Assembly (NCBI GenBank): GCA_037349105.1
Contig: JAYJMM010000004.1
Coordinates: 2,507,001-2,571,000 of the forward strand
DNA from: Limnomonas spitsbergensis
Lineage: Eukaryota; Chlorophyta; Chlorophyceae; Chlamydomonadales
Direction of reading: 5' to 3'
DNA length: 64,000 nt
A model generated the notes under the pieces. The model had not been told where the DNA came from, did no database searches, and worked only from the letters and a program-made list of their open reading frames with translations. Shown here piece by piece: positions 11,300 to 22,596 of the stretch; the first letter of the stretch is position 1, and the number at the start of each line of letters is the position of its first letter. Made by a program: the position numbers and the translations under genes.

Positions 11300-11355
11300 G
11301 TCAATGACATAACACCTTTGGGCCATGCTTAAAAAGCTTGGCCGCGTGGGCGCCT
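11300..11355 (+). repeat. Dispersed core element, copy A
   Basis: It runs from TCAATGACATAACACC to GGCCGCGTGGGCGCC, with a purine-rich, AATAAA-containing stretch downstream. The flanking CAGCTGGCAT and the purine tail are shared with the next copy about 175 bp on, so the pair looks like a tandem duplication. Confidence 0.85.
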
Positions 11356-11475
11356 GTCTGATCGGGAGGAAAATAAAGTAAGGCTAGAGGAGGAAGGAAA
11401 GGAACATATGAAAAAAGGAGAAGAAAAAAGACCACCCTAAAGACTCGCCCCAAAATAAAATCAGCTGGCATTTAA

Positions 11476-11534
11476 GTCAAAATGACATTACACCTCTGGG
11501 CCCTGCTCAAAAAGGCTCGGCCGCGTGGGCGCCC
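11476..11534 (+). repeat. Dispersed core element, copy B
   Basis: It contains ACACCTCTGGGCCCTGCTC, AAAAAGGCTCGG and CCGCGTGGGCGCC and is close to the family consensus. AAATAAA and a purine-rich tail follow. Confidence 0.87.
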
Positions 11535-12134
11535 AACTGTCCCGTTGGAAGAAAAATAAACTGAGGGTAAGAGTTAAAGAAGGAGAATAACGCAAAGGAC
11601 CATGCCAATATGACATGCCAGGCCAGGAGGGGGTCTACTATTAATGAATGACGGATTTCATAGAGTACCTTGGACAGCATTGGCCATGGAGCGCGGTGCT
11701 CAACAAGCCATATTCAACATTTTAACCAAGTGTCAAAGACACAGGTACATTGACTGCACATCTAAAAACATATTTTGGGGACAGACCTCGGGACAGACCC
11801 CCTTCTACCCCCCTAGCAGTCCCCCAAGCGTTGTAACCCTTGGGGCATTAAGTCACACCTGGATATATAAGTTGCCCCTCCGCCCTCCCCGGTCCTTGCG
11901 AGACTCGTCATAATTTTAGTAGCTACCATATGAGACTCGGCCGCATGTGACATACTGAACGTTAGGGTGCTAAGATCTCCTTAGTTTGAAAGCGTAAACT
12001 CACCGTACTACCTGCCGTACTGCTGCGTGCTCCTACTTGCATGCTGACTGCTGAGCTTCTGGGGAGCTGTGCAGCAGCGTGTCGATACGACCCAAGTCAT
12101 AATCTTTTGCTTTACAAATATTTGATACCTTAAG

Positions 12135-14282
12135 ATGTCAGCCTCTGAAGGTGCTATCTACAAGCCTAAAGCGATCTTGGTCACTGGAGGAGCTGGTTTC
12201 ATCGCGTCTCATGTAGCTATTCGCTTGGTTAAAAACTACCCCGATTACAAGGTGCCAAGATCCCTTACATAGAGCACCGCCCCGTAATTATATCGCATAT
12301 TGTTTATGACCAGATCCCGACATGATCACGACAGGTGGTTGTATTGGACAAGCTCGACTATTGCTCATCGCTTAAGAACCTGGAAGCCATCAAGAAGAGC
12401 CCAAACTTCAAGGTATGCATGATTCTTCCAACTGTTGACCAGATCTGACCAACTCCTGACAACCTTGGAACCCATCCAGTTTGTCAAGGGCGACATCCAA
12501 AGTATGGACCTGCTGGGATTTGTCCTTGCGTCAGAGGAAATCGACACCGTCATGCACTTTGCTGCCCAGGCAAGTTTAAGACACGTGCATGAGACCCTAT
12601 ACAGTAGATGCTTTTCCTTACCAGCCTTTGAGCACTAAGTTAAGATTTGCTAAGCAATGGCTGAAACTCACTGAATCTCTGTTTTCAGACCCATGTGGAC
12701 AACTCCTTTGGAAACAGTCTTGCATTCACCATGAACAACACGTACGGCACGCATGTGCTGCTAGAGGCATGCCGAAAGGCTGGAACCATCAAGAGGTTCA
12801 TCAATGTGAGCACTGACGAAGTGTATGGAGAGACCAGCCTTGGAAAGGAGAAAGGTGAGGAGCTGCTGACATTGTGCGTGAGCCAGTCTGATACCGTTTG
12901 CTTCAAATTCGGCAGGAGTGTGGTGATATCAAGATGTGTGTGTGGGGGGGATGAGCCAGTTGATCTTTAGTGAATTGTGAAATACGTTGCATCATCAGCA
13001 GAGCCATATGCGGACACCTAATCCCATATCCCAAATCCCATATTGCAGGCCTGTGTGAGGCCAGCCACCTGGACCCCACAAACCCTTACAGCGCTGCCAA
13101 GGCCGGTGCAGAGATGCTCTGCAAGGCATACGTCACGTCCTACAAAATGCCCATCATTATCACGCGGGGCAACAACGTGTATGGCCCGCACCAGTTCCCT
13201 GAGAAGATGATCCCCAAGTTCACGATCCTGGCATCTCGCGGCAAGGAGCTGCCTCTGCATGGGGATGGCAGTGCTGTCAGGAGTTATCTGTATGTAGAGG
13301 ATGTGGCTGAGGCCTTTGACTGCGTGCTCCACAAGGGTGAGACTGGCGGTGTCTACAACGTTGGAACAGACTCGGAGCGCACTGTGGCTGACGTCGCAAC
13401 AGACATCGCCAAGTACTTTGGCCTCTCTGCGGACAAGATCATCAAGGTTAAGGACCGGGCCTTCAATGACCAGTGAGTCCTGCTGTCTTGAGGGTCAATG
13501 AATTTCACCTCTGGGCCCTGCTCTACAAGGCTCGGCCAGGTGGGCGCCTAAATGAAGGGTTGGGAATGAAACAAACAACAGGGGACAGAGGGGGAAAAAT
13601 GGGAAAGAAAGTGAAGGGACAGACAAAAGGCTGGGAAAGAAAGACAAAGGAAGTTCCAGCCTCTGAAAAACGTCTACACCTCAACGATATCTACCACGTC
13701 TTGTACAAAAAGCCAAGGCATCCCACCCAAGCCTGCCCCGGTACGAGTGGAAGAAGTCTCTAGCACCGTTCGGAAGTTGATCTAGCACGCTGGGGCATTG
13801 AAACCTTCAGGGTATAAGGGAAAGGGTAGTCTGGCGCCAACTTCAACTAGATGCACCTTTTTTGTCAGTCCGCTTGATTTAAACATTGCTTAACCATGTA
13901 AAACACTGCTAGCGCGTGAGGCCTGTGCTGCTTGAGGAGAGCTCCTTCATCCTCCCCATCTCATGCCTATGTATGAGCCTAATGGAGGACTGGCCAGGGA
14001 TCCAAATACCTGCCTCCTTCTGCTAGTATGCACTTCAGGAGGGCCCCTAAACTTCCGCCCCTCTCTCTGCTTGCGTCCATCAGGCGCTATTACATCGGAA
14101 GCGACAAGCTAGGCTCTCTGGGCTGGAAAGAGAGCACGTCATGGGAGGATGGTCTGAAGAAGACGATAGAATGGTACCTCGACACCAAGGCCGGAGAGTA
14201 CTGGGTCGGGGATGTGGAGCTGGCGCTGCAGCCCCACCCAGTGGTACCTGTCTCAGCAGGAGCGACGCACCTTTCGATGTAG
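12135..14282 (+). CDS. NDP-glucose 4,6-dehydratase (RHM/TGDS-type, extended SDR)
   Basis: Converts UDP- or dTDP-glucose to the 4-keto-6-deoxy sugar, the first step towards rhamnose, in the cytosol with bound NAD. Exons are 12135-12251, 12335-12412, 12480-12569, 12689-12854, 13049-13472 and 14084-14282, giving 357 residues. The Rossmann motif [10 protein letters not shown] lies near residue 17. STDEVYGE, the active-site PYSAAK (Y-x3-K) and [15 protein letters not shown] follow, then [13 protein letters not shown] and NDQRYYIG near the end. The third intron begins with GC (CAG|gcaagt), a known minor donor type. Plant RHM enzymes carry a second epimerase/reductase domain; this protein stops after the first domain, so those steps need another gene. 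The last intron holds a full-length dispersed element. The substrate nucleotide cannot be told from sequence alone. Confidence 0.93.
13494..13804 (+). repeat. Dispersed element, full-length copy inside a dehydratase intron
   Basis: It starts with the core (GTCAATGAATTTCACCTCTG ... GGTGGGCGCC), continues through a purine-rich stretch, then CTACACCTCAACGATATCTA, CCAAGGCATCCCACCCAAGC, and ends at GCACGCTGGGGCATTGAAA. The same order of blocks appears on the opposite strand at 40954-41324. It lies wholly within the intron 13473-14083. Confidence 0.87.
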
Positions 14283-15142
14283 ATGATAGGCAAGCCAAGT
14301 ATGGTGAAGAATATTTAGGGACGGTATCGTATCCATCCTTCTTGGCTAGATGCTAGCCCTTTTAGCAAGATGTGCGCGCCTAGGACAGGAATAATGAGGG
14401 TCGTAGGTTCTAAAAATCGTAAAAATGTTTCTTCAATGTCAACTGTGCCTCAGACATGACGGCACCTCGGCCATTTCATCCACCGGCCAGAGCTCAGGAT
14501 TTCTTTTTTTTCCGCTTGCCTCTGGCTGCCATGTTTTTAACCCAAAGCAAGATGGCAGGTTGACTTTGTATCACTTCGATTACCAATTTAATTGAAAGCC
14601 CTAGCCAACCAACTTAATGACTCACAGCAAAACGATACAGCACCGAAACCCATGGTCTCTTTTCAGGACCACCGAGTGAGGTTGACTGATGCGGTGATGA
14701 ACTGCTGAGTTTGCTGTAAAGAAGCTCCACTGACGGAGTTGCTAATCTAGAAATGTTGCAAACGTTGCATTTGAGATAGGCGCCCCTATGTAGGTCTGGT
14801 GCAGGTCAAAACATCGGGTTTTGGAAATCAGTCTCTCCTCACAGTTGTACCCCAGAAGACATTTAGTAAGGATATTATATCACTTTAGAACTTGAATCAG
14901 TCATCCAGCCTTGTCACCTGTGCTGTGCTGATAATGGTCCTTAAAGTGCCTGAGTAACGTAGCTGAGTTACAGTCATCGTGACTTCAAGACAAGTCAGCT
15001 ACTTTAACCAGGAAGGGACTGGACATACCTACACGATTTCTGAATAACGGCGCACTTTCATAGCAATTCTTGTCACACCAAAGGTAACTTTCTTGCAAAT
15101 GAATGGATAGAGGAAACTCCTATGGTCGATGCATCTGTGCCC
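14283..15142. other. Spacer between two convergent genes (3' UTRs)
   Basis: The dehydratase and GPN2 genes end towards each other across 860 bases with no open frame of note. A TGTAA at 14715-14719 (+) and a reverse TGTAA at 14968-14972 (-) fit the chlorophyte polyadenylation signal and would give UTRs of a few hundred bases. Both are too short to be certain. Confidence 0.4.
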
Positions 15143-18100
15143 TCATTTTTGCTCCTGTCCAGGGATGCGCTCCTTCACAACCGCATCGACATACCGCTCT
15201 TGATAGTTCATCCAGATATCACTCTCATTTCCCTGAGAAATGGGGATGCACTGATTGAGTGTCTACTCAGGGCCAAATTATGAAAACTATACGAAAGCTT
15301 AATGTGCCCTGATTAGGGGGCCGGAGGTCTCACCTTGACAGTGGAGCCGTACAGCATCTCCGGTGGAATCGGGCTCTCATCCGCCAACCTCGAAAACACA
15401 TACCCATTGGCCTTGTCCGACATGGCCAAGATGTAACCCAGGCTCTCCTTATCCTGGTGAAAGGCAATCAAAGAAGAAACATCAGGGGCCCTTCTCAAAC
15501 ATTTTCCTCCTCCACTTCGCCTTGCTTCCAGTCGGACCCCTGACCCTAATTTGAAGCACCTGTTCTAATGCTGAAGGATGGCAAAGAAATCAAAAGAAAT
15601 GCCCTTCAACACAGGCTTTGTTTGGAATGATGACCCCTTGCCTCCCTCCCCTTCCCACCTCGATTGCCAAGGGGACGTACTTCACCAACCCGTAGTCTTC
15701 CACCATCTGGCACAAGCCCTCACTCAATTTCCTGCACAGACGAAGAGGATGTACTTTGTCCACTTGCTTGACATGACACGTGAAATGACTCTTTATGGAA
15801 CCACAGATCAACCTTGAGGTTAGGAAAGACTTGCTAACACAATAAGGAAGTCAGCAATAAACAGCTGCTCTGGTAACCCCAGCCCAGTATGACCATCAAG
15901 TATGCTGGGTATTTGGCGATCAAGATTTTAGCTGAAGCTGGACTGGGACTTCACACTGGTTATACAAATATGGCTTCAAGCCGTACTTTTTGTTTTCATC
16001 CACTTACCTGTACTTCTTTGAGAAAGGTCCCGCACCCATGGCGTGAACCAGGTAAGAAAGATCTTGCACCTCCGTGTAAAACTCCAGATTGAAGTCTGCG
16101 GTTTGCAGTCGTTGAAAGCAAAGGAAGTTGGAACTAAATGTCCACCGTTATGACATCGCAGAGGCCTGCAGCCCTCGCTCAATTTCATATTGCTACTAGC
16201 CCGAGGATGTCCCTAACAAGCATGTGAAGGGCCTCTGGTTCCCATAACATCAATTACCTTGATAATATGGCAGCTCATCTCTTGCAGGCAGTTGCAGCGA
16301 TTTGAAATCAGGCCTCACCTAGCTTGCCGTACTGCCTGATGAGGTCGACTTTGGACAGCACATTAATATGCGGCATCTCCAGGTGCAGCATGCAATTTAA
16401 TGAGAGCAAGAGCGTGCTGATGTACCTGCAATGTGAGGAATCAAAATGCGAGGATTCAAAATGTTGGGCAGCATTGGATGATGAGAGGGCCACCCCTCTA
16501 GTGCCCAGGGGGACTGCACAGCCAGGGTGTCCACAGAGGGGATAGCAGAGGCAGGACGCGCTGAGGTGTAAAGCAAGCAGCTATGATGGGATCTGGGAGC
16601 ATCACCTGAGATCATCATGCAGGGCACATCTTTAATATGATTAGCCCTCGAAATTTAAATTCAGCCCCTGTGCTCTGTCAGGTCCCATGGCCATCCCCGG
16701 ATCCTGAGAGGCTGATCGTGGACACTCGATGGAACACGTTTTCTACCTCATCTCTTTGAGAGTCACTTTCAACACATTCACAGATTTGTCCCCCCTCCTG
16801 TCCCATCCCAACCCTTTCCTCCTCCTCCTCCCCCTCTATCGTCCCCTGCTGCCGATCGCCACCTACTTTGAGGGATCCGTGCACAAGTGTGCATCCACGA
16901 GCTGCACGCAGGTGAGCCTGTAATGCCATTGGTCAATCATCACCGCCAGGATGTGCTTCAGGTTGTCGTGCATCATGAAGAGCTCCACTTGCCCCGGCAG
17001 GTCAAACACAATATAGCAGTTGTCTGGTGACGCCAGGGACCGAGGAACAGGGAGCGGTAAGAGAGGTCAGCACAGCTCAGGCAGTGGAGTATTGACTACA
17101 TGACTGCCACAGCGGGCATGTGGGAGGTTTGTGAGCCTATCCTATATTAGTGGGACACCCCACGCGCTGGGTGCCCAAAAGTTAACGAGAAAATAATGAG
17201 AGCACCGCAAGGATTTACCCCAATAGCTGCACTGCTGAATTTAGACAGGCAGTCTGGTTTGGAGCCAATGGTCAGGCCAAGTTCCAATGAAGGCTCCAGA
17301 ATGAGACATTTTGGACTAGCCATGCGATGACCATGTTTTGCAATCCTGGCTACTTGGCCTAACCTACGGGACACAGCTTAACCAGCAGCTACCGCTGGGT
17401 TCTAAACAATAACAGTAGGCTGTTATATTGTAAAGTAGATGACGGATAGAGCTGCATGCCTTTGGACTCATAGTGCTACTGGCCTGGAGCATGGAAATAT
17501 TTGGACTATGGCCCATAGCATCAAAGACAGCACTGCCTGGCCTCAGCACCGCACCTTTCACAAGGGGGTCCAGCCTCTCCCTCAACCAGTCCAGATTCTT
17601 CTCCAGGCTGCATAAAAACAGAGGTGTTTCAGTTGCAGCAAGGGAGGAGTGATTTGCGGCAACAGCTAGTCTGAGCTGCCGAGTCTTTTTGGATCAGGAC
17701 TTACTAATCGATGCAATACACCAGGCCGCCATTGGGTCCCAGCTTCAACTCTGTCATGACTGCCTCCAGGTCTACCAGATCAGATATGTCGATGGCAGGC
17801 TTGTAAGGAAGGTTGTCGTTGGCTGCGCATGGGTGAGGAGGAACGAGGACGTGACGATCAGAACCGCGACGACCATGCAAATCGGGCGCAAGATAAGTAA
17901 CATGGCACACACACATGGGTGGGAGTCCACACTGACGGTACCCCTCCTCGCACCAGGATCCAGGTTGACAATGGCCACCTTGCGCTTCTCAAGCAGGCAA
18001 TACTGCTGCAGCCCATGGCAGTAAGTTGTCTTCCCACTGCCTGAAGAGCAGTTGGAACAGTCTTGCTCTTGAAGCCCAGCAGAACGTCTTCCCCATGCAT

Positions 18101-18178
18101 GTGCAAGCATTGCAACACTGCTCCTTGCTAGGCATGCTGCTTACCAGGTGGACCAATTACCAGCTGACCAAAGGGCAT
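15143..18178 (-). CDS. GPN2: GPN-loop GTPase 2
   Basis: Cytosolic GTPase of the GPN family, which in yeast and animals helps assemble and import RNA polymerase II and III. Ten exons, all in phase: 18145-18178, 17954-18040, 17705-17822, 17555-17607, 16867-17023, 16319-16425, 16008-16095, 15659-15731, 15334-15453 and 15143-15232, giving 308 residues, close to the size of other GPN2 proteins. The start MPFGQLVIGPPG runs into the P-loop GSGKTTYC. VAIVNLDPA, the diagnostic [20 protein letters not shown] insert, DLPGQVELF (G3) and NVLSKVDLI (G4) follow in order. The C-terminus ends GQEQK. The first exon is only 34 bases and splits the P-loop. It is divergently paired with the GRAM-protein gene 207 bases away. 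Confidence 0.95.
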
Positions 18179-18385
18179 GTGTCTTGTAGGCTGGGAAAGG
18201 CTGTTTAAGTGGGACCCAGATATCAGGCAAATTTGTCAATATGTGCGTGATGCAGATGAAATGCTCTATCCATGTTCCGGTGAAAATACCGTTGCGTGGT
18301 ATTCATGGAACCCTAAGAAAGCTTATCAACCCTTAAAACCAAGCTAACAGCACGGTCTTCATCTCAAACTAGCGCTTCGTTAATA
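18179..18385. promoter_or_regulatory. Shared divergent promoter, GPN2 / GRAM protein
   Basis: Only 207 bases separate the two start codons, so both promoters and leaders must lie here. No TATA box or other named element stands out. Confidence 0.5.
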
Positions 18386-20270
18386 ATGCCCCCTAAAGAA
18401 AGCAACGAAATGCGGGCAGATGCTGACGAGGATGCCGATAATTCATTCGAGGAGGTTGAGGAGGTCGAGGAGACTGAGGATGTCGAGGAGGATGAGGATG
18501 AGGTGGAGTATGAAGAAGTAGAGGAGGAGCAAGATGATGAAGGGGCTGAAGGGGCTGGAGAGAGCCCGACCTCTGACGACAGAGAGCAGCAGGGTAGCGT
18601 TGAGCAAGGAAAAGAAGCGACGGAGAGCCCAGTGAAGGATGCAAAGCAGCAGATTCTAGCTGCCGATGCAGTACCGACTGAATCCGTTAAAGCAGGCGAG
18701 CCTGAGTTTGAGACAGCTGGCAGCCCTAAGCCTGAGTTGAAAGAGGACTCTTCTCCTCCTCCATACAAGGCTGCTGGCTCTGACATGGATATCAAGGCCA
18801 TCGAAGCGCACGCTGCCAAGGTATAGTAGGCGAACGGCATGAGCTTGCATGCCCCCCACTGCCATCAGTCCATGTGCGGCACCTTCCCAGCACTGAAGAG
18901 TGCGGTGCGCTGACATGAGTTCCTGGGAACGGGGTCATTCATCGCCTTGCCTCATCAATTGCATGCGCAGGTGGCCCAAGATGTGCAGAATGCTGCTGTG
19001 AAGATGTCAAACAAGGTGATCCTCCTTGCATGGGGCTCATGAGTGTGGTCATTCGACCGACATATTCCCAATTCCCATGCAAACCAAGTTTGTCCTACCA
19101 GTTTTCAATTTGCTCCTATCTGTGGCCTCCTGTGCTCAGCTGTCTGCTGGGTTTATGTCGGCGCTTGAAAACCTGGGCTCAGCCACTGAAGCTTCCAGCC
19201 TGAACAAGGTGGCAGGAGGCTTAGCCAGCTGGTGGGGGTCTCTGGATCCACCCAGCTTGCCTAAGCGGAATGAGATGCAGGAGCGGGTGCAGGCTTCATC
19301 CAAGGTAAGCAGGAAGCCTTTCATTCATACCCTTTGTGCTGTGCATGCTACATGATCGGAACAAACGGTCGCATGTGCCGTTTGGGAGGGTACGGAAGGG
19401 TCCTCTAAGCAGCTTGTCACCCCAGAGGGTTACTCGCTCCTCTACTTCCGGAGCCATGGCCCACATCTTGAGTTCCCGTCTAACCTTTTCCCTTTGTGTA
19501 GCCAACATCTGAGCTGCAGGACCTGTTCGGTTTGTCTGCCGAAGAGAATCTTGTCGAGACTTTCAAATGCAAGCTGATTCAGACGTACGCATGCAGCCAT
19601 AACAGCTTCACGCCAGCCATCCAGGTATGAGCAGTGTGGATCTGGGTCTCATGCCATGCTGCCTCATGTCAATGAGGTGTGTGGCCTTAATGCTAGATTG
19701 CTCCATCTCTGAAAATGATATACAGTTAGCATTTGTTTTCCAAGCCACATTGGATATATGCACGCACGCAGTGATGCTAAATGATGCTGGTGTTTTGTCA
19801 CCTTTGACCTGCAGATGGCTTTCCAGGGCACACTGCACATTACAGATGCGCACACATGCTTTAGTGTGGAGGAGCGCAACCGCAAGGTGCCTTTCAAGGT
19901 ACTCCACTCACAGATCACAAAGGCTGTGAGGCAAAGACCCCTGAGAAAAGGTAGGTGTTTTCGTTTTTTATGCTGAAATGGAGGTTTAAATTGTATTGAT
20001 ATTTTCACATGTTTTCCTGCCACCTTTTGAGTCTTGTGTATAACTTCCAAGTCTGGCTTGAGGTATTAAATTGTTTTCATGTGACGGTACTTCGCCATTG
20101 CCTGGCCTCACTGCCTATTCTGCGCAGGCGACCTCTCTGACATTCTTCGCCTGGATCTGTCCCCTGGAGGGGCAGTTGGGGGGCAGCAGTTTCTGGCCTT
20201 CAAAGACTTTGAATCTGGTAGTGCCTTAGATAGTGCTCTGGCACTGGTTGAGCACTTGATGGAGGGTTGA
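18386..20270 (+). CDS. GRAM-domain protein with a strongly acidic N-terminus
   Basis: Exons 18386-18820, 18971-19015, 19140-19304, 19502-19624, 19815-19950 and 20128-20270 join in phase to give 348 residues. Residues about 15-55 are almost all Glu and Asp (for example EEVEEVEETEDVEEDEDEVE) and will be disordered. A helical stretch follows (AIEAHAAKVAQDVQNAAVK), then a Trp pair in LASWWGSLDP. The C-terminal 120 residues match the GRAM fold: LQDLFGLSAEENLVETFKC, GTLHITDAHTCF, and VPFKVLHSQI. GRAM domains usually bind membrane lipids, so a peripheral membrane role is likely. The exact function is unknown. No transmembrane segment or VASt-like domain is seen. Confidence 0.88.
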
Positions 20271-20764
20271 AGCTGTATTCCAATGCCAGAGCTTATGAGA
20301 TCTAGGACTGGGCTCAACTCCTAGAAGCTGTATATATTATGAATGCATCTGAATGTATCCCTTTTTCCCGCCTTATTCCCTCCATTTGAGCTTACAATTT
20401 GGCAAGCTTATTGATGGCTGGCATTTGTTGTGGTTACCGGTATGCAAGGTCAGGGACTACATCCTCATATCTGGGCCCATCAAATCCAGGTGTCAGGCTC
20501 ACTTTCATGAAGTGCGGTATGAATGGAGAATGGTGCAAGCCAAATGCTGAGTTTTGTGCGGCACTAGAAACATGGGTTTCTTCATCTTTAATTGCAAGAA
20601 ATGGGCAAATCGTATATAAGTTACTGGTACCAATCATCCAGTCTCCTTCCTAGTCTTGTGGGTGATGCTGAATTAAACTCATTTGCACCCACTTACTCTT
20701 TTGTGGTAGGGGTTCATCTTCTACACATACACGGATTCATTCTCAAGTCACTGGTTCGTGGTAG

Positions 20765-20895
20765 CATATTGGTTGCTCGCCTGGGGGGTACTGTTTTCTG
20801 CTGTTTCTTTTGCTGTCCTAGTTTATGTAGTGCTCGCACCAGTTTGCCTGAAGTCAGATGTGAAGCTCCGCTGGACTGAAACAACTTCACAATGG
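20765..20895 (+). repeat. Diverged dispersed repeat, copy 1 (partner at 51185)
   Basis: It shares the order TTGGTTGCT, a run of G, GTTTTC, GCTGTCCTAG, TTAGTGC-like, CCAGTTT/CCGGTTT, ACTG and AACTTCACA with 51185-51320. In both places a core element follows 100-200 bases later. Identity is only moderate, so this is an old copy. Confidence 0.7.
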
Positions 20896-21041
20896 AATCG
20901 CGAGGGGGAATCGAGTTGCCTTTCCTGTACATCTCTCTGCTGTACATGTACAAGTGCTACCTTAAAATACATAGCATCGAAGGGGGTCTCTGTTTTCCCT
21001 TTCCTTTTCCTCTTACCATCACTTTCCTTCTCCCAACCTCT

Positions 21042-21099
21042 GTTGGGCACTCACTCGGCCGAGCTTTTGAGCAGGGCCAAGAGGTGTAACGTCATTGAC
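21042..21099 (-). repeat. Dispersed core element, reverse copy
   Basis: Reads GTTGGGCACTCACTCGGCC, GAGCTTTTGAGCAGGGCC and AGAGGTGTAACGTCATTGAC, with a pyrimidine-rich tract just upstream, the mirror of the purine tail of forward copies. Confidence 0.87.
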
Positions 21100-21328
21100 A
21101 AATTAATCGCATGAGACTCTCTCTCTGCCTGGACAAATCACGTATACCTTGATTGTCCATCTTAACAAAGGTCGGGTCGGCCGCAATGACAAGATTAAAC
21201 AAACAGATATCAAACATGTCTCCATGGATTGTTATTATCAGTATCTTAATAAGTCTGGCCAAGGGCCATAATTATCACAGTCAAGAATCCTTCCTCCCAA
21301 GTCATGAGAAACAGAAAAACGGCAAAGC

Positions 21329-22447
21329 TTAGAAGCCATCGAAATAGCACATGACGTCTGACGTCGTCCACCGGGTGGACGTGTCGCCTGCGTGCATGCC
21401 CATAGTGTAGGTGGGGGCCATGACCTCCACCACATCCTGAAGGATGAGGAAGCCGAACAGCGGCGTGAAGTCCAGCGAGCCAAACAATGGGGGAAGGATT
21501 CCTCGGTAGATCTGCAGGTACGGCTCCGTAATCTGCACAAAGCATAACGCTCTTGATTCAGGAAGGCTTATGTAGGGGAAACGTAATACTCCAGCTGAGT
21601 CTCCATGCTTCACCCCCCCCCAGAATGTAGCATGACTTCAGAAATCTTACCAGTCGTAGGAATGTCCAGGGATTAGAATTCCAGTCAATGCTTGGAAACC
21701 AACTGAGAAGCACTCGCATGAAGAGGAGGAACAGGTACATCTGCAGTGGGCATGAAAGCAAGTTGCCTGACTGGGTCAACATCCGTCCTTCTTCACCCAT
21801 GCGTAACTCAGCTGCGTACCTTGGCAAATCCAAATGCTGCCCTTTCGAACGTGCGTGTGTACACAGCCGTCAAAGAATCCGAGGAAGCAGCCTTAGCGAA
21901 GGGTGCTATGAAAGCCATGAGTCTGGCATGGGAGTACAGCTGCCGAAGTTGGTTCTTGACATCCTGAAAGAGAGAGGGGGGTCCTTATTCAGTTCATCTG
22001 TCTAAAGATGACTTCTGATGCCCAAAGGTGTCATGCACGAACCTCCTTTTTGATATCCGCAACTTGAGGAAACACAGCGACGACTGCGTCCCTTGTCTTG
22101 TCGACTGCGCTTCTAGTCTTGTCTACAACAGCCAGAACAAACCGAACAAACGTCGTCAGGAACATGATTGTCGGATGAAGAGGGTGCGCCGCTGAAGAAA
22201 AATCCGAAGGTCCAGCCGATGCATGCTGCGATGGGGCAGCTGAGGCCGCAGCTGAGCAGCTGATGTCATCAGCGCCGCGGTTCCTACCAATCAGACCCAA
22301 CGCAGAGCTTCCACTAGAGATAAATAAGGGATGCGATTTAGAATTCGAGCTGGATCGCAGAGTCTGACATCGGATGACACGCAGGCTCGATTCAGGCATG
22401 CATGGCGTCTGCGCAACCGCAGATCGCCTGAAACACGTAGAGTACAT
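21329..22447 (-). CDS. YGGT/YlmG family membrane protein, plastid-targeted
   Basis: Four exons (22043-22447, 21820-21963, 21651-21740 and 21329-21532) in phase give 280 residues. The first 80-90 residues are rich in Ser, Ala and Arg with few acids, as in a chloroplast transit peptide. The YGGT core follows: a membrane helix MYLFLLFMRVLLSWFPSIDW, then WTFLRLITEPYLQIYRGILP and a second hydrophobic stretch FTPLFGFLILQDVVEVM. In plants and cyanobacteria YlmG proteins affect nucleoid or division-site organisation and, in some paralogs, cytochrome assembly; which applies here cannot be told. It is divergently paired with transketolase. An in-frame ATG further in (MFLTTFVRF) is possible, but it would drop the transit peptide. 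Confidence 0.9.
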
Positions 22448-22596
22448 TTGTTCAGACGGCTGACGCAGTGTCGCCTCTTGACAATTTCACAGTTGCAGTT
22501 GTGTGAACCACGACCCATATATCAAAACCCCAATTTCTATCTTATCCCAAAACACGTGAAGAAAAGTTTGTTTCGTCTCTTCAAGGCTAGCCAAAA
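22448..22596. promoter_or_regulatory. 149-bp divergent promoter, YGGT protein / transketolase
   Basis: Both start codons face away from this short gap. On the transketolase side a TATA-like CATATATC (about 22517-22524) lies some 75 bases before the ATG and a G-box hexamer CACGTG (22553-22558) some 40 bases before it. The G-box may fall in the leader. Co-control of two plastid proteins is plausible but inferred. Confidence 0.5.

Larger units (their letters stand above)
9595..12134. other. Gene-free spacer rich in dispersed repeats
   Basis: No open frame of convincing coding character is seen over 2.5 kb. The stretch contains a tRNA-like SINE head (about 10347), a direct repeat of about 155 bp (10429 and 10889), a perfect hairpin (11173-11233) and two tandem copies of the dispersed core element (11300 and 11476). 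The promoter and 5' leader of the dehydratase gene should lie in the last few hundred bases. Confidence 0.7.
20271..21328. other. Spacer with dispersed repeats
   Basis: This lies between the ends of the convergent GRAM and YGGT genes and contains no convincing gene. Its right half holds a diverged repeat (20765-20895) that recurs at 51185-51320, and a reverse copy of the dispersed core (21042-21099). Confidence 0.65.
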
